From the NCBI RefSeq assembly GCF_022682495.2, contig NC_071398.1:89133398-89197397 (forward strand): a stretch of DNA of 64,000 bases, given 5' to 3'. Positions 34,376-46,399 of this stretch are shown here, one piece after another. This DNA comes from Desmodus rotundus (taxonomy: Eukaryota > Chordata > Mammalia > Chiroptera > Phyllostomidae). A model generated the notes under the pieces. It saw only the letters and a list, made by a program, of their open reading frames with translations, did not search any database and was not told where the DNA came from. A program made the translations under genes and the position numbers. Every line of letters begins with the position of its first letter. Position 1 is the first letter of the stretch.

Positions 34376-36474
34376 AAATTACATTTTATTGCTTATGCTT
34401 TTGCAGCTGCCCCCCTTCACCCAGCAAACCCCCACTCCCTCAGGCAATCCCCCCACCATTGTTCATGTCCATGGGTCAGCTGTATAGGTTCTTTGGCTAC
34501 TCCATTTCCTATATTGTACTTTACATCCCCATGGCTATTCTGTAACTACCTATTTGTACTTCTGAATCCCCTTACCTCTTTACCCATTCTCCTCATTCCC
34601 CCTCCCATATGGCAACCTTCCAGTAACTGACTTCTTTTCTCTTGCTTTTAAGAGTCTCTTTTAGCTTTAATCTTTGGCCTTTTAATAATGTGTCTTGGAG
34701 TGGGCCTCTTTGCATCCATCATAATTGAGATTCTCTGTGCTTTCTGGACTTGCATGTCTATTCCCTTCACCAAATTAGGGAAGTTTTCTTTTACTGTTTG
34801 TTCAGATAGATTTCCAATTTCTTGCACTTCTCTCCTCCTTCTGGCGCCCCTACGAAGAGAATGTTGAGCCTCTTAAAGTTCTACCAGAAGCTGTTTATAC
34901 TATCTTCATTTTTTAATTCTTTTTTCTTCTTGTCGTTCTTCATGGTTGTTTATTGCTTCCTTATGTTTCAAATCATTGTTTTGATTCTTGGCTTCCTCAA
35001 TTCTGCTGTTGTTTCCCTGTAAATTGTTCTTTATTTCAATTAGTGTGTCCTTTGTTTCTGAGTGGGTCTTTTTTTATGCTTCTGAGGTCATCACTAAGTT
35101 CTTTGAGTATCCTTATGAAGAGTGTTTTGAACTCTGCATCTGATAGATTGCTTATCTCCATTTCATTTTTGTGGAGTTTTGATCTGTTCTTTCATTTGGG
35201 CCATGCTTCTTTGTCTCCTTGTTTGGGCAGCTTCCCTGTGTTTTTTCCATGTATTAGGTAGAGCTGCTTTGGCTCCCTGTTTTGGTAATGTGGCCTAATG
35301 TAGTAGGTGTCCTGTAGGGTCCAGTGGCACATCCTCCCCATCACCCAGGCCAGGTACTTGGGGTGTGCCCTTCGTGTGGGCTGAGTACACCCTCCTCTGG
35401 TAGTTGAGACTTGGTTGCTGTTGGCAGATCAATGGGAGGGATTTACCCAGGCCAGTCAGCTGCAAGGACTGGCTGTGACCACTGACCACCAAACTCCTCC
35501 TTCCAAGGAGGGTCAGCTGTGCAGGGACAGCATGGTAGTACTCCAACATGGTCTGTAGCTGTCCCTGGGTGCACTGGCCCTGGGGTTTCCCAGGTGGTGC
35601 AGGCCCAGGCCAGCCCCCACCTGCACCCAGCCTGAGCTGTAAAGCAATCTGAGATGGCTGCACTTGTGCTGGGCCTGGAGGTTCCCAGGTGAACCCAATC
35701 TGTGACTCTGAACTGGCTGCTGCTAGGGCACTGAAGCCAACTGTTGCTTGTTTGATAGGATTTAGGAGGCAAGATCAGCCATTCTTATGAAAAAGCAGCT
35801 TGGGTGGGCCGGTAAGTTGGGTGGGGTGGAGTCTCTGTGGATTTCCAAGGTGGGTCACACAGTGTTAGCCAGGCTGATGGAGTCTCAGATATGGCACCAA
35901 CCTACTGGCTTTGTGGGCAGAGGGCTCAGCAAAGGGACAATGGCCTCTGCTCACTTTGATGCTAGACACTTCCCTGTATACCACTGGTACCCTTCAAGCT
36001 GCCACTCCAGTGCAGGAGCTCAGAGGGAGCGAGTTTGAGTAGGTGAGTCCATGCGGGGATTCCTAAGAGGAACTGCTTAGAGCTCCAGCAGCCTCCTCCA
36101 CTGACTCACTCCCCACTGGTTTTCCCAGCCAGAAGTTGTGGGGACTTGTGTTCCTGGCACTGGAATCCTGGGCTGGGGGACCTCGTGTGGGTCTGGGAAT
36201 CCTCACTCCCAGAGGATTCCTCAAATCCTCATTCCTCCTGAAGTTTCATCCACATGGGACATCCAGAATGTTCCACATCCACACCCCTCCTACCAGTCTG
36301 GAAAGATGTGGTTTCTTCAATTCCATAGTCGTCAGACTTCATTCAACTTGATTTCTGATGTTTCTGAGTGACAGTTGTTCTATATTTTAGTTGTAGTTTT
36401 GATGCGGTTGTGTGAAGAGGCGAGCCATGCCTGCCTATGTCACCGTCTTGACCAGTAGCCCTCTTTATGGGTTT

Positions 36475-36789
36475 GAAATTTTGTTTTTAATGACTTTATT
36501 TCGTAATTGATATTTTTGTAAGTCTTTGGAGACTTAGGCAGGGAACACACACACCCCCAGAAGGACAAACTGAATATCAAACCAAAATCACTGTATTGTA
36601 TAAACATTTATTGCCATTTACATGGTGTATCTTAAGTAATTCTCTTTAAGCAGTCTAAACCATTTTTTTTCTATACTGCACAGTATACCAGTTTATAAAT
36701 CTTCCAACATTAAGGACTCACAGAAGTGTCTTAGCATAATTTACTAATATGAGCCATTTCTTGTGTACTTACTGTGCGTCGGATGGACA
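36475..36789. other. Intergenic, nothing assigned
   Basis: AT-rich stretch with a short CA run near 36547. No gene or repeat recognised. Confidence 0.4.
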
Positions 36790-36935
36790 TTTGCTGTGAT
36801 TCTCACAGCATGTCAGCAAGTTGGGTACGATTGTCTCCATTTTAAACAAGGGAAAGCTGAAGCCCAGAGAAGGTCATGACTCCCTCTGATTCATCCCGCT
36901 GGTGCGCGATGAATTTGAGATTTGAGTCCTGGAAC
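36790..36935 (-). repeat. MIR remnant
   Basis: 'tgtgattctcacagcatgtc', 'tacgattgtctccattttaa', 'aaagctgaagcccagagaag' and 'gtcatgactccc' follow the complement of MIR. Confidence 0.6.
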
Positions 36936-37039
36936 GCCTGCCTTTTCAGTCCTTGATCTTTTGGGTACAAGGTGCCACATTCCGTACAATTAAGGACCTC
37001 TCAGGTTGGGCATGACTATTGTACACATTCCTCCCGCTG

Positions 37040-37420
37040 AGGCCATGTTTTCCTCATGAGATGGTGCAGTGCTTTTAAGTATGTCTACAAACGCTTGGAT
37101 TCTCCTTTCTGTGAGAGGTGGAGTTTACTTGGTTCCCCTTCACTTGAGTATGGCCTGACCTTAGTGACTCACTTCCACCAGATAGAATATGGCGGAAGCA
37201 GCAGTGTGTGACTGCTGAGATCAGACCATAGGTGGCATTAGAGTTTCTTTCTGGTTCTCTCTCTTGGGTCACTTGCTCTGGGGGAAGGCAGCTCCCATGT
37301 CCCAAAGGCCCTCCAGCAGCCCTCTAAAAAGACAGTGGTGGTGAAGAGCTGAGGCCTGGTGCCAGTAACCGATGAGGAACTGTCAACGGCCACATGAGTG
37401 AGCCGCCCAGAGCCTCTGGG
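37040..37420 (+). mobile_element. MaLR-type LTR remnant
   Basis: 'cacttccaccagatagaata', 'tggcggaagcagcagtgtgtgac', 'ggttctctctcttgggtcac' and 'tgctctgggggaaggcagct' are in the order found in a widespread mammalian LTR of the MLT1 (ERVL-MaLR) group. The subfamily is uncertain. The right part has decayed or been replaced; a 7SL pseudogene follows immediately. Confidence 0.6.
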
Positions 37421-37610
37421 GTATCTGCACCAAATCTGGCATCAATAGGGTGACTTCCCAGGGGTGGGAGACCACCCGCTTGTCTACAGAGGGGTGAACC
37501 AGCCCAAGTCAGACACTGAGCAGGTCAAAACTCCCATGCTATTCCCGTGTGAGTAGCCAGCACACTCCAACCTGGATAACTTAGTAAGATAGCGAGATCC
37601 TGCCTCTAAA
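37421..37610 (+). pseudogene. RN7SL: 7SL RNA pseudogene, 5'-truncated
   Basis: The sequence follows SRP RNA in order through the S domain and the 3' half of the Alu domain. Landmarks are 'ctggcatcaatagggtgac', 'ggagaccacccgcttg', 'gaggggtgaaccagccca', 'gagcaggtcaaaactccca' and 'cactccaacctggataac', then 'gagatcctgcctct' at the 3' end. Functional 7SL is about 300 nt and is the RNA of the signal recognition particle; here roughly the first 110-120 nt are missing. An A-rich tail (37607-37640) fits retrotransposition. The S domain rules out an Alu-like SINE. Confidence 0.88.
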
Positions 37611-37640
37611 ATACATATAAAGAAAAATAGACAAACAACC

Positions 37641-38249
37641 AGCAAGCTAGTAGGATGACTTGGGAGGGATGAGTGGTGCCGGAGGGGGCAGGCCAGGGGG
37701 AAGAGGCAGGGATGGCTGCTTGGGGTGGGGGAGGGCATGCTGAAGCAGAGGGGTGCCTGTCGAGAGGCTGTGGGACATTCTAAGCAGAGGGACAAGTCTT
37801 GTGGCAGCGATGAGTGTAGCCTGTTTGAGGAAGAGTAGAATGACACTTCAGGATTTCTATGCAAGGATTCACAGAACAAACACCCTTGGGTTGCAGTGTT
37901 TCAGGAAGAGTTTGTCTCTGCAGGCCAATTTGTGTCCGTTTTGGTGAGAAAATAAAAACCGTGGGAACTACAACATCTCCCTTTTGGCCTCGGCTTCCAG
38001 AAAGCTCAGAGCCCAATTCCGTACCTTCCGACAGTGGGTAATCAGTTCCCATCTCAAGGGTCTGGGAGTAGCTGCCCACTCTGCTTCTTCGTGGGGATGA
38101 ACTCTCATTTGCCCTGGCCTTTCTCGGAGTGTGCTACCTCGTCACCCATATGCCACCTCAAGTTCACTTGGAAGAGGGTAGAAGAATTAGGTTTTTAATT
38201 ATCATTCAACAGGCTTCCTGCTGCAAATAGGGAAGTAGTAAGAGAGTGG
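37641..38249. other. Intergenic, nothing assigned
   Basis: No gene seen. Frames on the minus strand at 37484-37879 and 37780-38079 run across the 7SL tail or unique DNA without motifs. Confidence 0.4.
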
Positions 38250-38500
38250 CAGATTCATTGCTTTGTTCATTTATTGCAGGAACGTGGTTGGCTGTGCCCC
38301 AGGTTCCAGACACTGGGTTGAGTCTTTGTGGAAAGAGGGAGAAGATGGTTCCTGCCCTCAGTGTGTCCCCTCACATTCTAGGGTACAGTACAAATGACAA
38401 AAGCTCAGAATTACAATGCGTCTGATGAGAGCTGGCACAGAATGGGAGACCAGAGGGGGCGGTGGCTCGTCCCAGGAAGACTTTGATGGAGGATGCTGGG
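38250..38500 (-). repeat. L2-like remnant
   Basis: 'ttgttcatttattgcaggaa', 'aggttccagacactgggttg', 'gatggttcctgccctcagtg' and 'cacattctaggg' follow the antisense 3' part of L2 in order. Confidence 0.55.
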
Positions 38501-40455
38501 GGAGGTCTGTGCACAGGGTCCCTGCCCAACCTGGTGGTAGGACGAAGGCAACATTAGCCCTTTCACCTGCCCTCCCACCTGACAGAGGGTGGGGACCAAC
38601 CACCTAGCTGGTGGGAGGTGTGGACATCTCCCAGCCTCAAGGCACTGGGGTTTGAGCTACACAGCTTTCTGGACAGAGAGGAAAATAGATTGAAAATGTC
38701 TCAGCTCCACATGTCCTACTTTTTAATTGATTTACACACAGCCTCTTCAATCACAGTATTAATATTTAATTGTCCTGTCAGGTCAGATCCTTCCTGGTCA
38801 GACAGTTAAAAATGGCTTGAGACAGAGGGGAAATGAGGTGGCTGGACGGTGTGAATTGAGGAGCAAACCTGAGGCACTTGCTGAAAGGGCGTCAGGGCCT
38901 GAGGACCGAGCAGGAGCCGACTCGGCCTGGTGTCCTGGTGGGAGGACCGCTCCCTTGTCTGCCTGGGTCCCTGCATCGCCCACGTCTGTAAGGATGGCAG
39001 CACGTCCCCCAGAGCCATGGAGGGAACCACATGAGAGTCTGCACAGCAGCAAGGCCTGTGGAGCAAGTGAAGGGGTTTCTTCAATAGGGGGAAGCCAGGA
39101 GGCTGGTCCCAGGGAGGATCCAGGAAATGACATGTTTATGCCCCACAGTTTTTCCAAGTTCATGAGGGGCCGGTTGGTGTTTGACACCTGATTTACAGGC
39201 ATGTGTCTATGAGAAACGGTGCTTGTCCTTGCTGCCTGGCGTCTCAGCAGCAAAGAAAAATGGCTCGAGAACTATTTCAGGTTAACGCGCTCTCCAAGGC
39301 GGTGAAGAAGTGTCTCCACGTGACTCATTCCAAGAGGCTATTAATAGGCAGGAGAGGAGAGGGACGGGACAATGGGATTTCATTCAGTTTCAGCCACTCG
39401 CTTTATTTCTACCTCCTTTTTAAAAACAGACACCAGCAGGAAAAGCTGGTCTTGCCAGGCTTCTGGTGGCATGGAGGGTGGGGGGGACAAGGCTGCCCAC
39501 CTCCCCTTCTCCCCCAGTGAAAGCGCCTCACTCTCCAGGCCTACCCCAGTCTGTTCTGATAGTGGCCGATTCCTGGGTGGAACAAAAGCCTAACAAGTCC
39601 GGAGACTCACAGAAAATCAGGCTGAGGGGATGCCTCGTTTTCAGCAAGCTCTGAAGAGAAGTGTAGAGCCATATTCCGAAAAATCTTCTGTATTGCCTTT
39701 CTGTGTCTGTCTTCTTGGTCTGGGACAGAGGTTCTCACTGGGCAGCAGCTGCCAGAGGTGGCCTCAGGAGATGCCTGGCTGTATTTGGCCGTCTTCATGG
39801 TTGGGTTAGGATGGTGCTGATGGCCTGAAACACTCTGGACAGTGAATGTAACCAAGAACCGTCCTCCATCCCACATGACTGCTGGGTGCCCGCTGGGCAT
39901 TCTTGAGTGGAGCTCAGAATGCTCGGAGTCTAAAACAGAGAACATCCACTGGACTCAAAGTGTTGGTTGCACATTTTCAGGTGCAAGGAGTTGTCCGGGG
40001 ACGCAGCTGTGTGGAAATCAAGGAAAGATTGAGTTTTGTTTTGTTCCAGACTTTACTGAGAGCTGCCCACCTTTTGGGAAAATCACACCCCTGATGGCAA
40101 TGCCACTTGGGGTATCGGAGTCACCATAGTCGCACACCTATACCAGCCTGCATTGGCAACGGTCTGGTTCGTGGGGCTTCTGTTCGGGTGCGCAAGCACC
40201 TGGCTGCGCCACGCTGGCTGCTACTGTGCCTGCACCAGACCCTGACATAATGATGCCCTTGTGATATTGTCATGGTTTCTTTTATTTCTCCTTTGTGTTT
40301 CCACTAGGGCATTATACCCATTTTTAGAATGGCATGTGAGTGGGGAATTTTAATTTAATTTCAGGAGCATAAAGGGGATATTATAGAATGTTTGCTGGGG
40401 GGAGGCATTATAGAATATTTGTTTAGGGTCCTGAACCCCGAACCAGAATTGATGT
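38501..40455. other. Intergenic, nothing assigned
   Basis: No gene I can support. The frames at 38798-39253 (minus) and 38817-39191 (plus) are mutually antisense and motif-free. 39700-39900 is reminiscent of an old DNA-transposon remnant, but I cannot confirm this. Confidence 0.4.
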
Positions 40456-40736
40456 AACTGGTTTAGGTTTTATTTTTATTTTATTTAATTGTTTAAACCT
40501 TCATGTGAGGATATATTTATTGATTTTAGGGGGGGGAGAGGATGGTAGATAGGACAGAGAGAGAAACATCGATGTGAGAGAGACATTGGTCAGTTGCTTC
40601 CTGTATGCGCCCCCCCTCAGATAAAACCCGCACCCTGGGTATGTGCCCTGACCGGGAATCAAACCCACAACCTTTTGGTGTATGGGATGATGCTCCAACC
40701 AATTGAGCCACCCGGTCAGGCAACTGGTTTAGGTTT
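40456..40736 (-). mobile_element. Ves SINE, second subtype, with target-site duplication
   Basis: The exact 15-bp duplication aactggtttaggttt lies at 40456-40470 and 40722-40736. On the minus strand the element starts cctgaccgggtggctcaatt, carries the B box ggtttgattcc (complement at 40655-40665), and has the family's internal 'cacatcgatgtttctctctc'-type body and an A/T tail. The head differs from the copy at 13.2 kb in the anticodon-arm region, so two subfamilies are present in the window. Confidence 0.92.
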
Positions 40737-41599
40737 CAGAACAAACAGCGCAGGCAGGTGGAAGAGGAGAGCCAGGCAGGTGGATCATCATCAGTGTTTG
40801 GACTCCCTGAGTCGGATTCTACTTTGAGGTTCAAGTGCTTCTGAAAACAGCGCTGCCTGCAAGAATGAGGCAAGTCATGGGGAGGAGTGGAAGGTGAGAG
40901 AAGCGGGAGTGGGAGGGCCGTGGCTGGGACTGCTGTCACTGTGGAGCCCGCAGAGCCTGGGGGCTCAGCGCCTCCTGACTGTTGCCCTGCAGGATTGCAG
41001 GTGCAGTGTTGCTGGATCTCCTGTGTTTTTCAGTGGACGCTGAAAAGCCGACATGTTGGCAACTGTATTCATCGGCACAAGACCAGGCTGCTGTAATGGA
41101 GAGAGCCAATGGAGAGATGCACTGAGGAACAACCCGGATGTTGATCTCTTTTGCAGGTCATGGTCAAGGTCGGGCCACAGCTTGCACGGTGTTATTAAGG
41201 TCCAGACTCAGGAGTGGCCAACCTCAATTCCACTTGTGCCTGTCCTCTGACTGGCGGGGAGATGTCTTTATCTGGCCAACCGTCGCTCATCTGTGACACT
41301 GACAGTCTCTGCTGAAGTACCTAAGTTAAGTAATTAAAATGCATTACGTAGACCGAGCCTAGGCAGACCATGGGGTGGGACTTGGCCCAAAGACTGCTGG
41401 AGTTGATCCGTTAGTTGGATATTTAAGGTCCACACGTTGGGACACAATTCAGACTAGAGGAGGGAGGAGGGAGGCAAGTAGGACAAGGTGTTTGAGCTGG
41501 CAGAGGAGTGGAATACTCAGAGCAAAGTGCTCTTACAGGGGGCATCTTGAAGGATGGAGGGACATAATGCAGTCGAGGGAGTTTTAACGCAAGTTACCC
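40737..41599. other. Intergenic, nothing assigned
   Basis: No gene or repeat recognised. Confidence 0.4.
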
Positions 41600-41830
41600 A
41601 TCCCACCTCCAGGAACCCTTTCCTGACAAATCCCTCCCAGCACAGCCTCGGTGCTCCTGTTACCTGTCCACTCCCGGTGCCGTGGGCCATCCCACTCACT
41701 GTTTTTCCCAGTTTCCTTTTGCCTTCCCAGCAGGGCTGCAATTATGTTTTGCTCACCCTTGCATCCCCAGAGTGTTGTGGAGTAATTGGTAAAGGGTAGC
41801 TGCTCAACAAGTACTTGATGAATGAGTGAA
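41600..41830 (+). repeat. L2 LINE remnant
   Basis: 'ccaggaaccctttcctgaca', 'cagcagggctgcaattatgt' and 'tgctcacccttgcatcccca', then 'agctgctcaacaagtacttgatgaatgagtga', match the sense 3' end of L2, which ends in a TGAA-type repeat. Confidence 0.75.
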
Positions 41831-42984
41831 AACAATCCTGTGAAGAGGAGAAAATTAACACACGGTTCTGCATCAGTGCAAGGGGATCACAGTGCTTTGT
41901 TGGGGAGATTAATTTGGTCATCGTGTTCGGGAGGCCAGAGGAAGCTGCAGAAGACAGACTGGGTTGCTTGTGAAGTATCTTGCTAGTGAGAGGCAGACAT
42001 GCTGTGTGAAGGGATGGGCTCAGAACGGCTGAGGGGTGGGGAGTGGAGAATTACAGACTCTGCTTCTGGGTGTTTGGTTAAAACCTAGGCTAGTGCTAAC
42101 AGCTGCAGGTGGTGTCAGTTCCCCGGGGAAGGCCTGAGTGGGGGAGACAGCAGCGAGCAATGAACCGTCGAGGGCTCCGTGTGCTACTGCATTGAATTAA
42201 AAGAAGAAATTCTAAAAGAGGCTACTTGGATGAAGGAGCAATTATGATGGGCTTAGAGGCATAGAAAATAAATATTCTAGAAAAGCGTGTCAGCCTCATT
42301 AATTTGCTAGGCACAGAGTAAAAGCCCAAGATTTCTGAGTGAAAGAATGAATTGCAAAATGGATGGATGGAGGGTTATGGTTTGCACGAGACTTCCTGGA
42401 ACAGCAATTTGGAGCAGCAAATCGGGTCTTCTCAAGTCAGAAAGTTTTTGGTTATGTCAGGCCTTGTGCTCAAGCCCGTTGAAGAGGGCTGGGATTCCTG
42501 AGGAAGGGGTTCCCCTGGATGTGAGGGGGACTGCATGGAAAGGTCAGATTATCCCTTATCTAAACCAGTGGTCTAGGAAACAGCAAGCAGGTGGCAGGCC
42601 TCATGGCCCAGGATCAACCCAGCTGCTGGCCTAGCCAGTCACATCAACTGGCCTGTGAAGGCTTCCATGGTCCCAGCGGCTGGCAGGCGGCCCCAGCATG
42701 GCTGGGGTAAAGTATCTTGCAGGGAGTCAAACATGCAGATTATTAGACTTGGGCCAAGGAAAGGACTTCTCTGCAAACAGAGCAGGTAGCTAGAAGTCTC
42801 AGCGCCAACCCATGATGCTTACGGGAAGCAAGATGGAAAGGCTCAGTGTGGCTGGTGGTCAGGCTACAAGCAGACCTCAGGAGCTGGGAGGCGGAAGGGT
42901 TGGGCTTGGTTTTAGGTCTTGCAGAAGGAGGTTGTGAGCATGGCTGGAGGGGAAAGGAGACAGAGGACCAGGTTGAGGGAGAGC
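41831..42984. other. Intergenic, nothing assigned
   Basis: No gene or repeat recognised in this mostly unique stretch. Confidence 0.4.
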
Positions 42985-43120
42985 TCAGCTGGAAGTCAGA
43001 AGACTTAGATTTTGAATTCAAGTTTTACCAAGTAGCAGGTGACCACAAGTATGTCATTTTCCTTCTTTGTGTTGTCTTTTCTGCATCTGTCCCAGGATTG
43101 TTGGGGATGGGTGTGGGGCA
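42985..43120 (+). repeat. MIR remnant
   Basis: 'gctggaagtcagaagactta', 'gattttgaattcaagttttacc', then 'gtgaccacaagtatgtcattttc' and 'ctttgtgttgtcttttctgcatctgt' follow the sense strand of MIR. Confidence 0.65.
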
Positions 43121-44574
43121 GATGGATGTGTTTTGAAGAGGCACAGAGTCCCCGTTGCTGTGAGGGGCTAATGTATCAGTGACTGTGATCTCTCTGCACT
43201 TTATGGGCACATCATGGATACTCACTCAACAAACGTAAAACAGCAACAGTTTCAGGCTTGGGGACCCCAATCTGGAGTGTTCTAGAGCGAGGATCAACTA
43301 GAAATAAAAGGTTTGGACCCCCAAATTAAAAGCAATTCACCCCCAAATATTTCATTTTTCCAAAGATGATACTCCAAATAATCAATATTCTGAGTGAGAC
43401 TGAAAAATGCACTTCAGAGAAAAAAGATTAGATTCCTCTGCAGAACAATAGATGAAGTATTTTTGAAATCACTGCGAACAGCAAAGATCAAATATCCAAA
43501 ACTACCTGATGAATTGATCAGCCAGGGAAACAGACATTTCCATTATCCAAGATGTTAGCAAGACTTTAAATATAAGTATCTCGGAAATACAAGAATGTCA
43601 TACTTGGAAGGGACCTTTAAAGATGCTTTACAGATGAGCAGAGAAGAGATTACAGTAAGACAAGAGAAACACATATATTTGAAGTTATCCCTTCTCCTGT
43701 GCCGCATGAGGGTCTGACTGTGGCGCAGCGGACAGCCAGGGCACTGTGAGGCTGACGTGGGGCAATGGGGGATGATGTGGGGTTCGATTTCATCCAGCAT
43801 CTTGTCCTTCTCCCAGTTCTGTCAGTTAGGGTGCTGTCCTGGAGGGCACTGCAGGCTGGCCAACGGTTGGAGGGACTGGTTTGGCAGGGGTGCAGGATCC
43901 AAGCAGAACGATGAAAGGCTTTTCCTGGGATGGCTGTACGGATGGTTCCAAAGCTGCCGGGGCCATGGAGGCACACTTCCCGGACTGCAAAGAGGAAGCT
44001 GTTTGAAGGGGGAGAGAATGAGGCTACTCTGGAAGGAAGAATGACCAAGATTAGGTAGATCATCAATTGATGGATACGTACATGCGTGTACACATAGAAA
44101 GAGAAGGAACCAGCTCCTACATTTGCTAGTTCTTTCGCCTGAGCTAGTTTGAATTAAAGTTTCCGCTACTTGCTAACAAAACATTGTGGTTAATACAGTG
44201 GGAACACAAGAGCCTTGTGACTTTGTAATGATTAAAAACTGATACATTGGTCATCGAGCAGAAAGAAAGGAGAAAACCTGGATGGTCTTCTGCTAGTTTC
44301 CTGCAAAGTTTTAGCTAAACTCATTGTCAGGTAAAAGGTTGGGCCACTTCACACAAGTTGCTATTATCTTAAAGCTCCCCGTTTTCACTTGCCTTTGCAA
44401 ATGTCATCCTCTCTGCTCTTGGGTCACTTGTTCCTTTCCTTTTACATCCCTGTTTGTTAACTCTTGTTCATCCTTTAAAGCCAGGCTCTGACCCTCTCTC
44501 AGCCATTCTTTCTTCTTTTAGCAAAAATTTACTGGGCTAAGTGCTGTACTTGGAGCTGGGAATACAGCAGAGAA
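43121..44574. other. Intergenic, nothing assigned
   Basis: No gene seen. The mutually antisense frames at 43650-44093 (minus) and 43757-44044 (plus) have no recognisable features. 44400-44520 may be the start of the L2 remnant that follows. Confidence 0.4.
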
Positions 44575-44715
44575 CAGGACATTCATTCATTCAACCAAAA
44601 GATATTTCTTGAGTCTGCTATGTGCCAGTCACAGCTTTAGGTGCAGGGTATTTAGTGGTGAGTGAGCCAGACAAGGCCCCTGCTTATATTCTATTGGGCG
44701 ATAAAAGATAGAAGT
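44575..44715 (-). repeat. L2-like remnant
   Basis: 'ggacattcattcattcaacc', 'agatatttcttgagtctgctatgtgccagtcac' and 'agccagacaaggcccctgct' are the antisense 3' end of L2. Confidence 0.7.
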
Positions 44716-44784
44716 CATTTAGGAGTGGGATGTGTATTCCTGCCACTTATCTCCGTCCTCCTTAAGAGTGATTTATCTGTGTTC

Positions 44785-44900
44785 TATCCCTTAATGGATG
44801 AGAAAACTGAGGCCCAGAGAGATTAGGCAGCCAGACTAAGGTCAAATAGCTAGGCGGAGGTCAAGCCAGGATTTAGCTCGAAGTTCTGCCTCTGCAGTGA
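44785..44900 (-). repeat. MIR remnant
   Basis: 'ggatgagaaaactgaggccc', 'agagagattaggcagccaga', 'ctaaggtcaaatagctagg' and 'caagccaggatttagctcga' match the complement of MIR closely. Confidence 0.85.
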
Positions 44901-45019
44901 GCTGAGCCCCTCAGGCAGGATGTGAGAAACTTGATTGATCTTCCACCCTACATACCTGGCCCCTTTTCCTCACTCCTTAGCTCTCCGTCTGCCCCTCCCT
45001 TCCATAATTGTGTGGGCCT

Positions 45020-45340
45020 CTAGCTGGGTTCTTACTCTGTTCCATTAACCCATCTGTCTATATTGGGATGCTATACTATGTGTGTGTCCAAGACCACATT
45101 GACTTTCTTTTTGTAGCTTTATAGTAAGTCTTAAATCAGGTAAGGTTTGTCTTCCAACTTCGTTCTTCTTTTCCAAAATTGTGTTTGCTATTCTAGATCC
45201 TTTGTATTTCTATATAAATTTTAGAACCAGCTCGTACAAAAAAGCCTATTAGGATTTTGCTCATTTTTGACAAATGAGATGAACACTATTCCTGATTTTG
45301 GTTACTCTTTGAAGCAGGCTTTGGTATTTCGGTAAACAGA
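45020..45340 (-). mobile_element. Old L1 ORF2 fragment
   Basis: The plus strand reads antisense L1 ORF2: 'ttccattaacccatctgtct', 'tttttgtagctttatagtaa', 'tgtttgctattctagatcct' and 'atataaattttagaaccagc'. Confidence 0.8.
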
Positions 45341-46399
45341 TCAGTTTTTAATTGGGTCGAGTGTTTAGAAGCCTACGATTCTCTGTTTCTCTTCTGATCC
45401 TTGAATGCAGGGAAATGAAGCATCGCTCTGGTGACAGAAGCAGCCTGGAGTGTCCCTGAGGCTCCAGGGGCCATTGTCTTGTCCTGAGAGGGAAGCCAGC
45501 TTCCTCCTTCAGGTGACCTCTGTCTGTGTGTGCCATGGTGAGGTTCATCCTCACAACTCAGACGCCAGTGAAGCTGTTTCTGACGTTCCCAAACAGCTCC
45601 CTCCCCTCTTTGTCCAGAGCAAAGGTCACCTCGTTTAGCAAACACAGTCTCATCACAGCCCAGGCCCCAGGAGTGGTGCGTTCTGGGAAGGGGTTGCGGA
45701 GAGGCCCAGAAAAAGCCAGGGCAGAAGCCCCGTCTTTAGGAAGCATTGTGGCAGTGGGGGGTCTTCCCCAGTGGATTGTCACAGCTGGGGCTGTGATTCC
45801 CCATAGAGTCAGCCCCCTGGGGGCTACCCTCGGAGAGCTGGCCCTTCAGCAGCCGGATTGTTCCCTGCTTCTCATACTCAGGATTGTTAGCAGGTTCTAA
45901 AGAGACCATTCATTTTTCCTTTGAGCACAGAAGGGTTTCTCAGCTCCAAATACCACCAGGGGCCTGAAGGTTTCAAGTCAAAACATTTGCCAAACCGCAG
46001 CCCTCGGGTGAGATGCAGGGCTGGCCAAGGGCTGGGAGGAAAAACAACCACCCAGCAGCTGGAGACCACTGAGTACACAGGAGGCTGGGCCACTTTGCTC
46101 CCAGAGGCCAGGAAAGAGCATTTTTAGCAGAGTTAATCTGATGAAGCCACCTTCTTCCCTTCCACTGCCTGCCTCTACTTCTCCTCTGCCCCAGGAAGTA
46201 AACCCAGTCCCGGGGCTGGGCATGGAGGCAGGGGGCACAGGCATCTAGAGGACCCCATCTACTCCAGTCCCAGTTGCACTCCCACTCCCTGGTCCCCAGT
46301 GTACAAAACCAAAAAAGAGCCTTTTGTAACGTTCCCAACACATACTACCCAGACCCTGCTAGGTCCACTGAGCAATTCTGGGAACGTGAGTGTGGCTCC
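45341..46399. other. Intergenic, nothing assigned
   Basis: GC-rich unique sequence left of the PLK1 retrocopy. Several frames (for example 45526-45900 plus, 45973-46341 minus) are open but overlap and lack motifs. Confidence 0.4.

Larger units (their letters stand above)
32409..36474 (-). mobile_element. Older half-LINE, split by a younger one
   Basis: The outer element consists of its 3' tail (about 32423-32439) and its body (34358-36460), minus strand. Outer flanks ctctttttgtggtt (32409-32422) and ctctttatgggttt (36461-36474) look like its target-site duplication. The body shows, from its 3' side, a C-rich (antisense) 3' UTR, a strongly mutated ORF1 region (about 34640-35200) and a GC-rich 5' UTR that begins, on the minus strand, with gagggctactggtcaagacg. 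As in the other copies, ORF1 is followed directly by the 3' UTR without ORF2. It is clearly more diverged than the inner copy. Confidence 0.75.

Noticed and set aside
33689..34487. Three overlapping plus-strand frames of 150-170 codons
   Set aside because: They are antisense to the GC-rich 5' UTR of the half-LINE and to the tail of the older one; composition is Pro/Ser/Cys-rich in all frames.
37540..37610. Alu-like sequence ('cactccaacctgg...')
   Set aside because: The upstream S domain of 7SL is present and contiguous, so this is a 7SL RNA pseudogene; bats do not have Alu elements.
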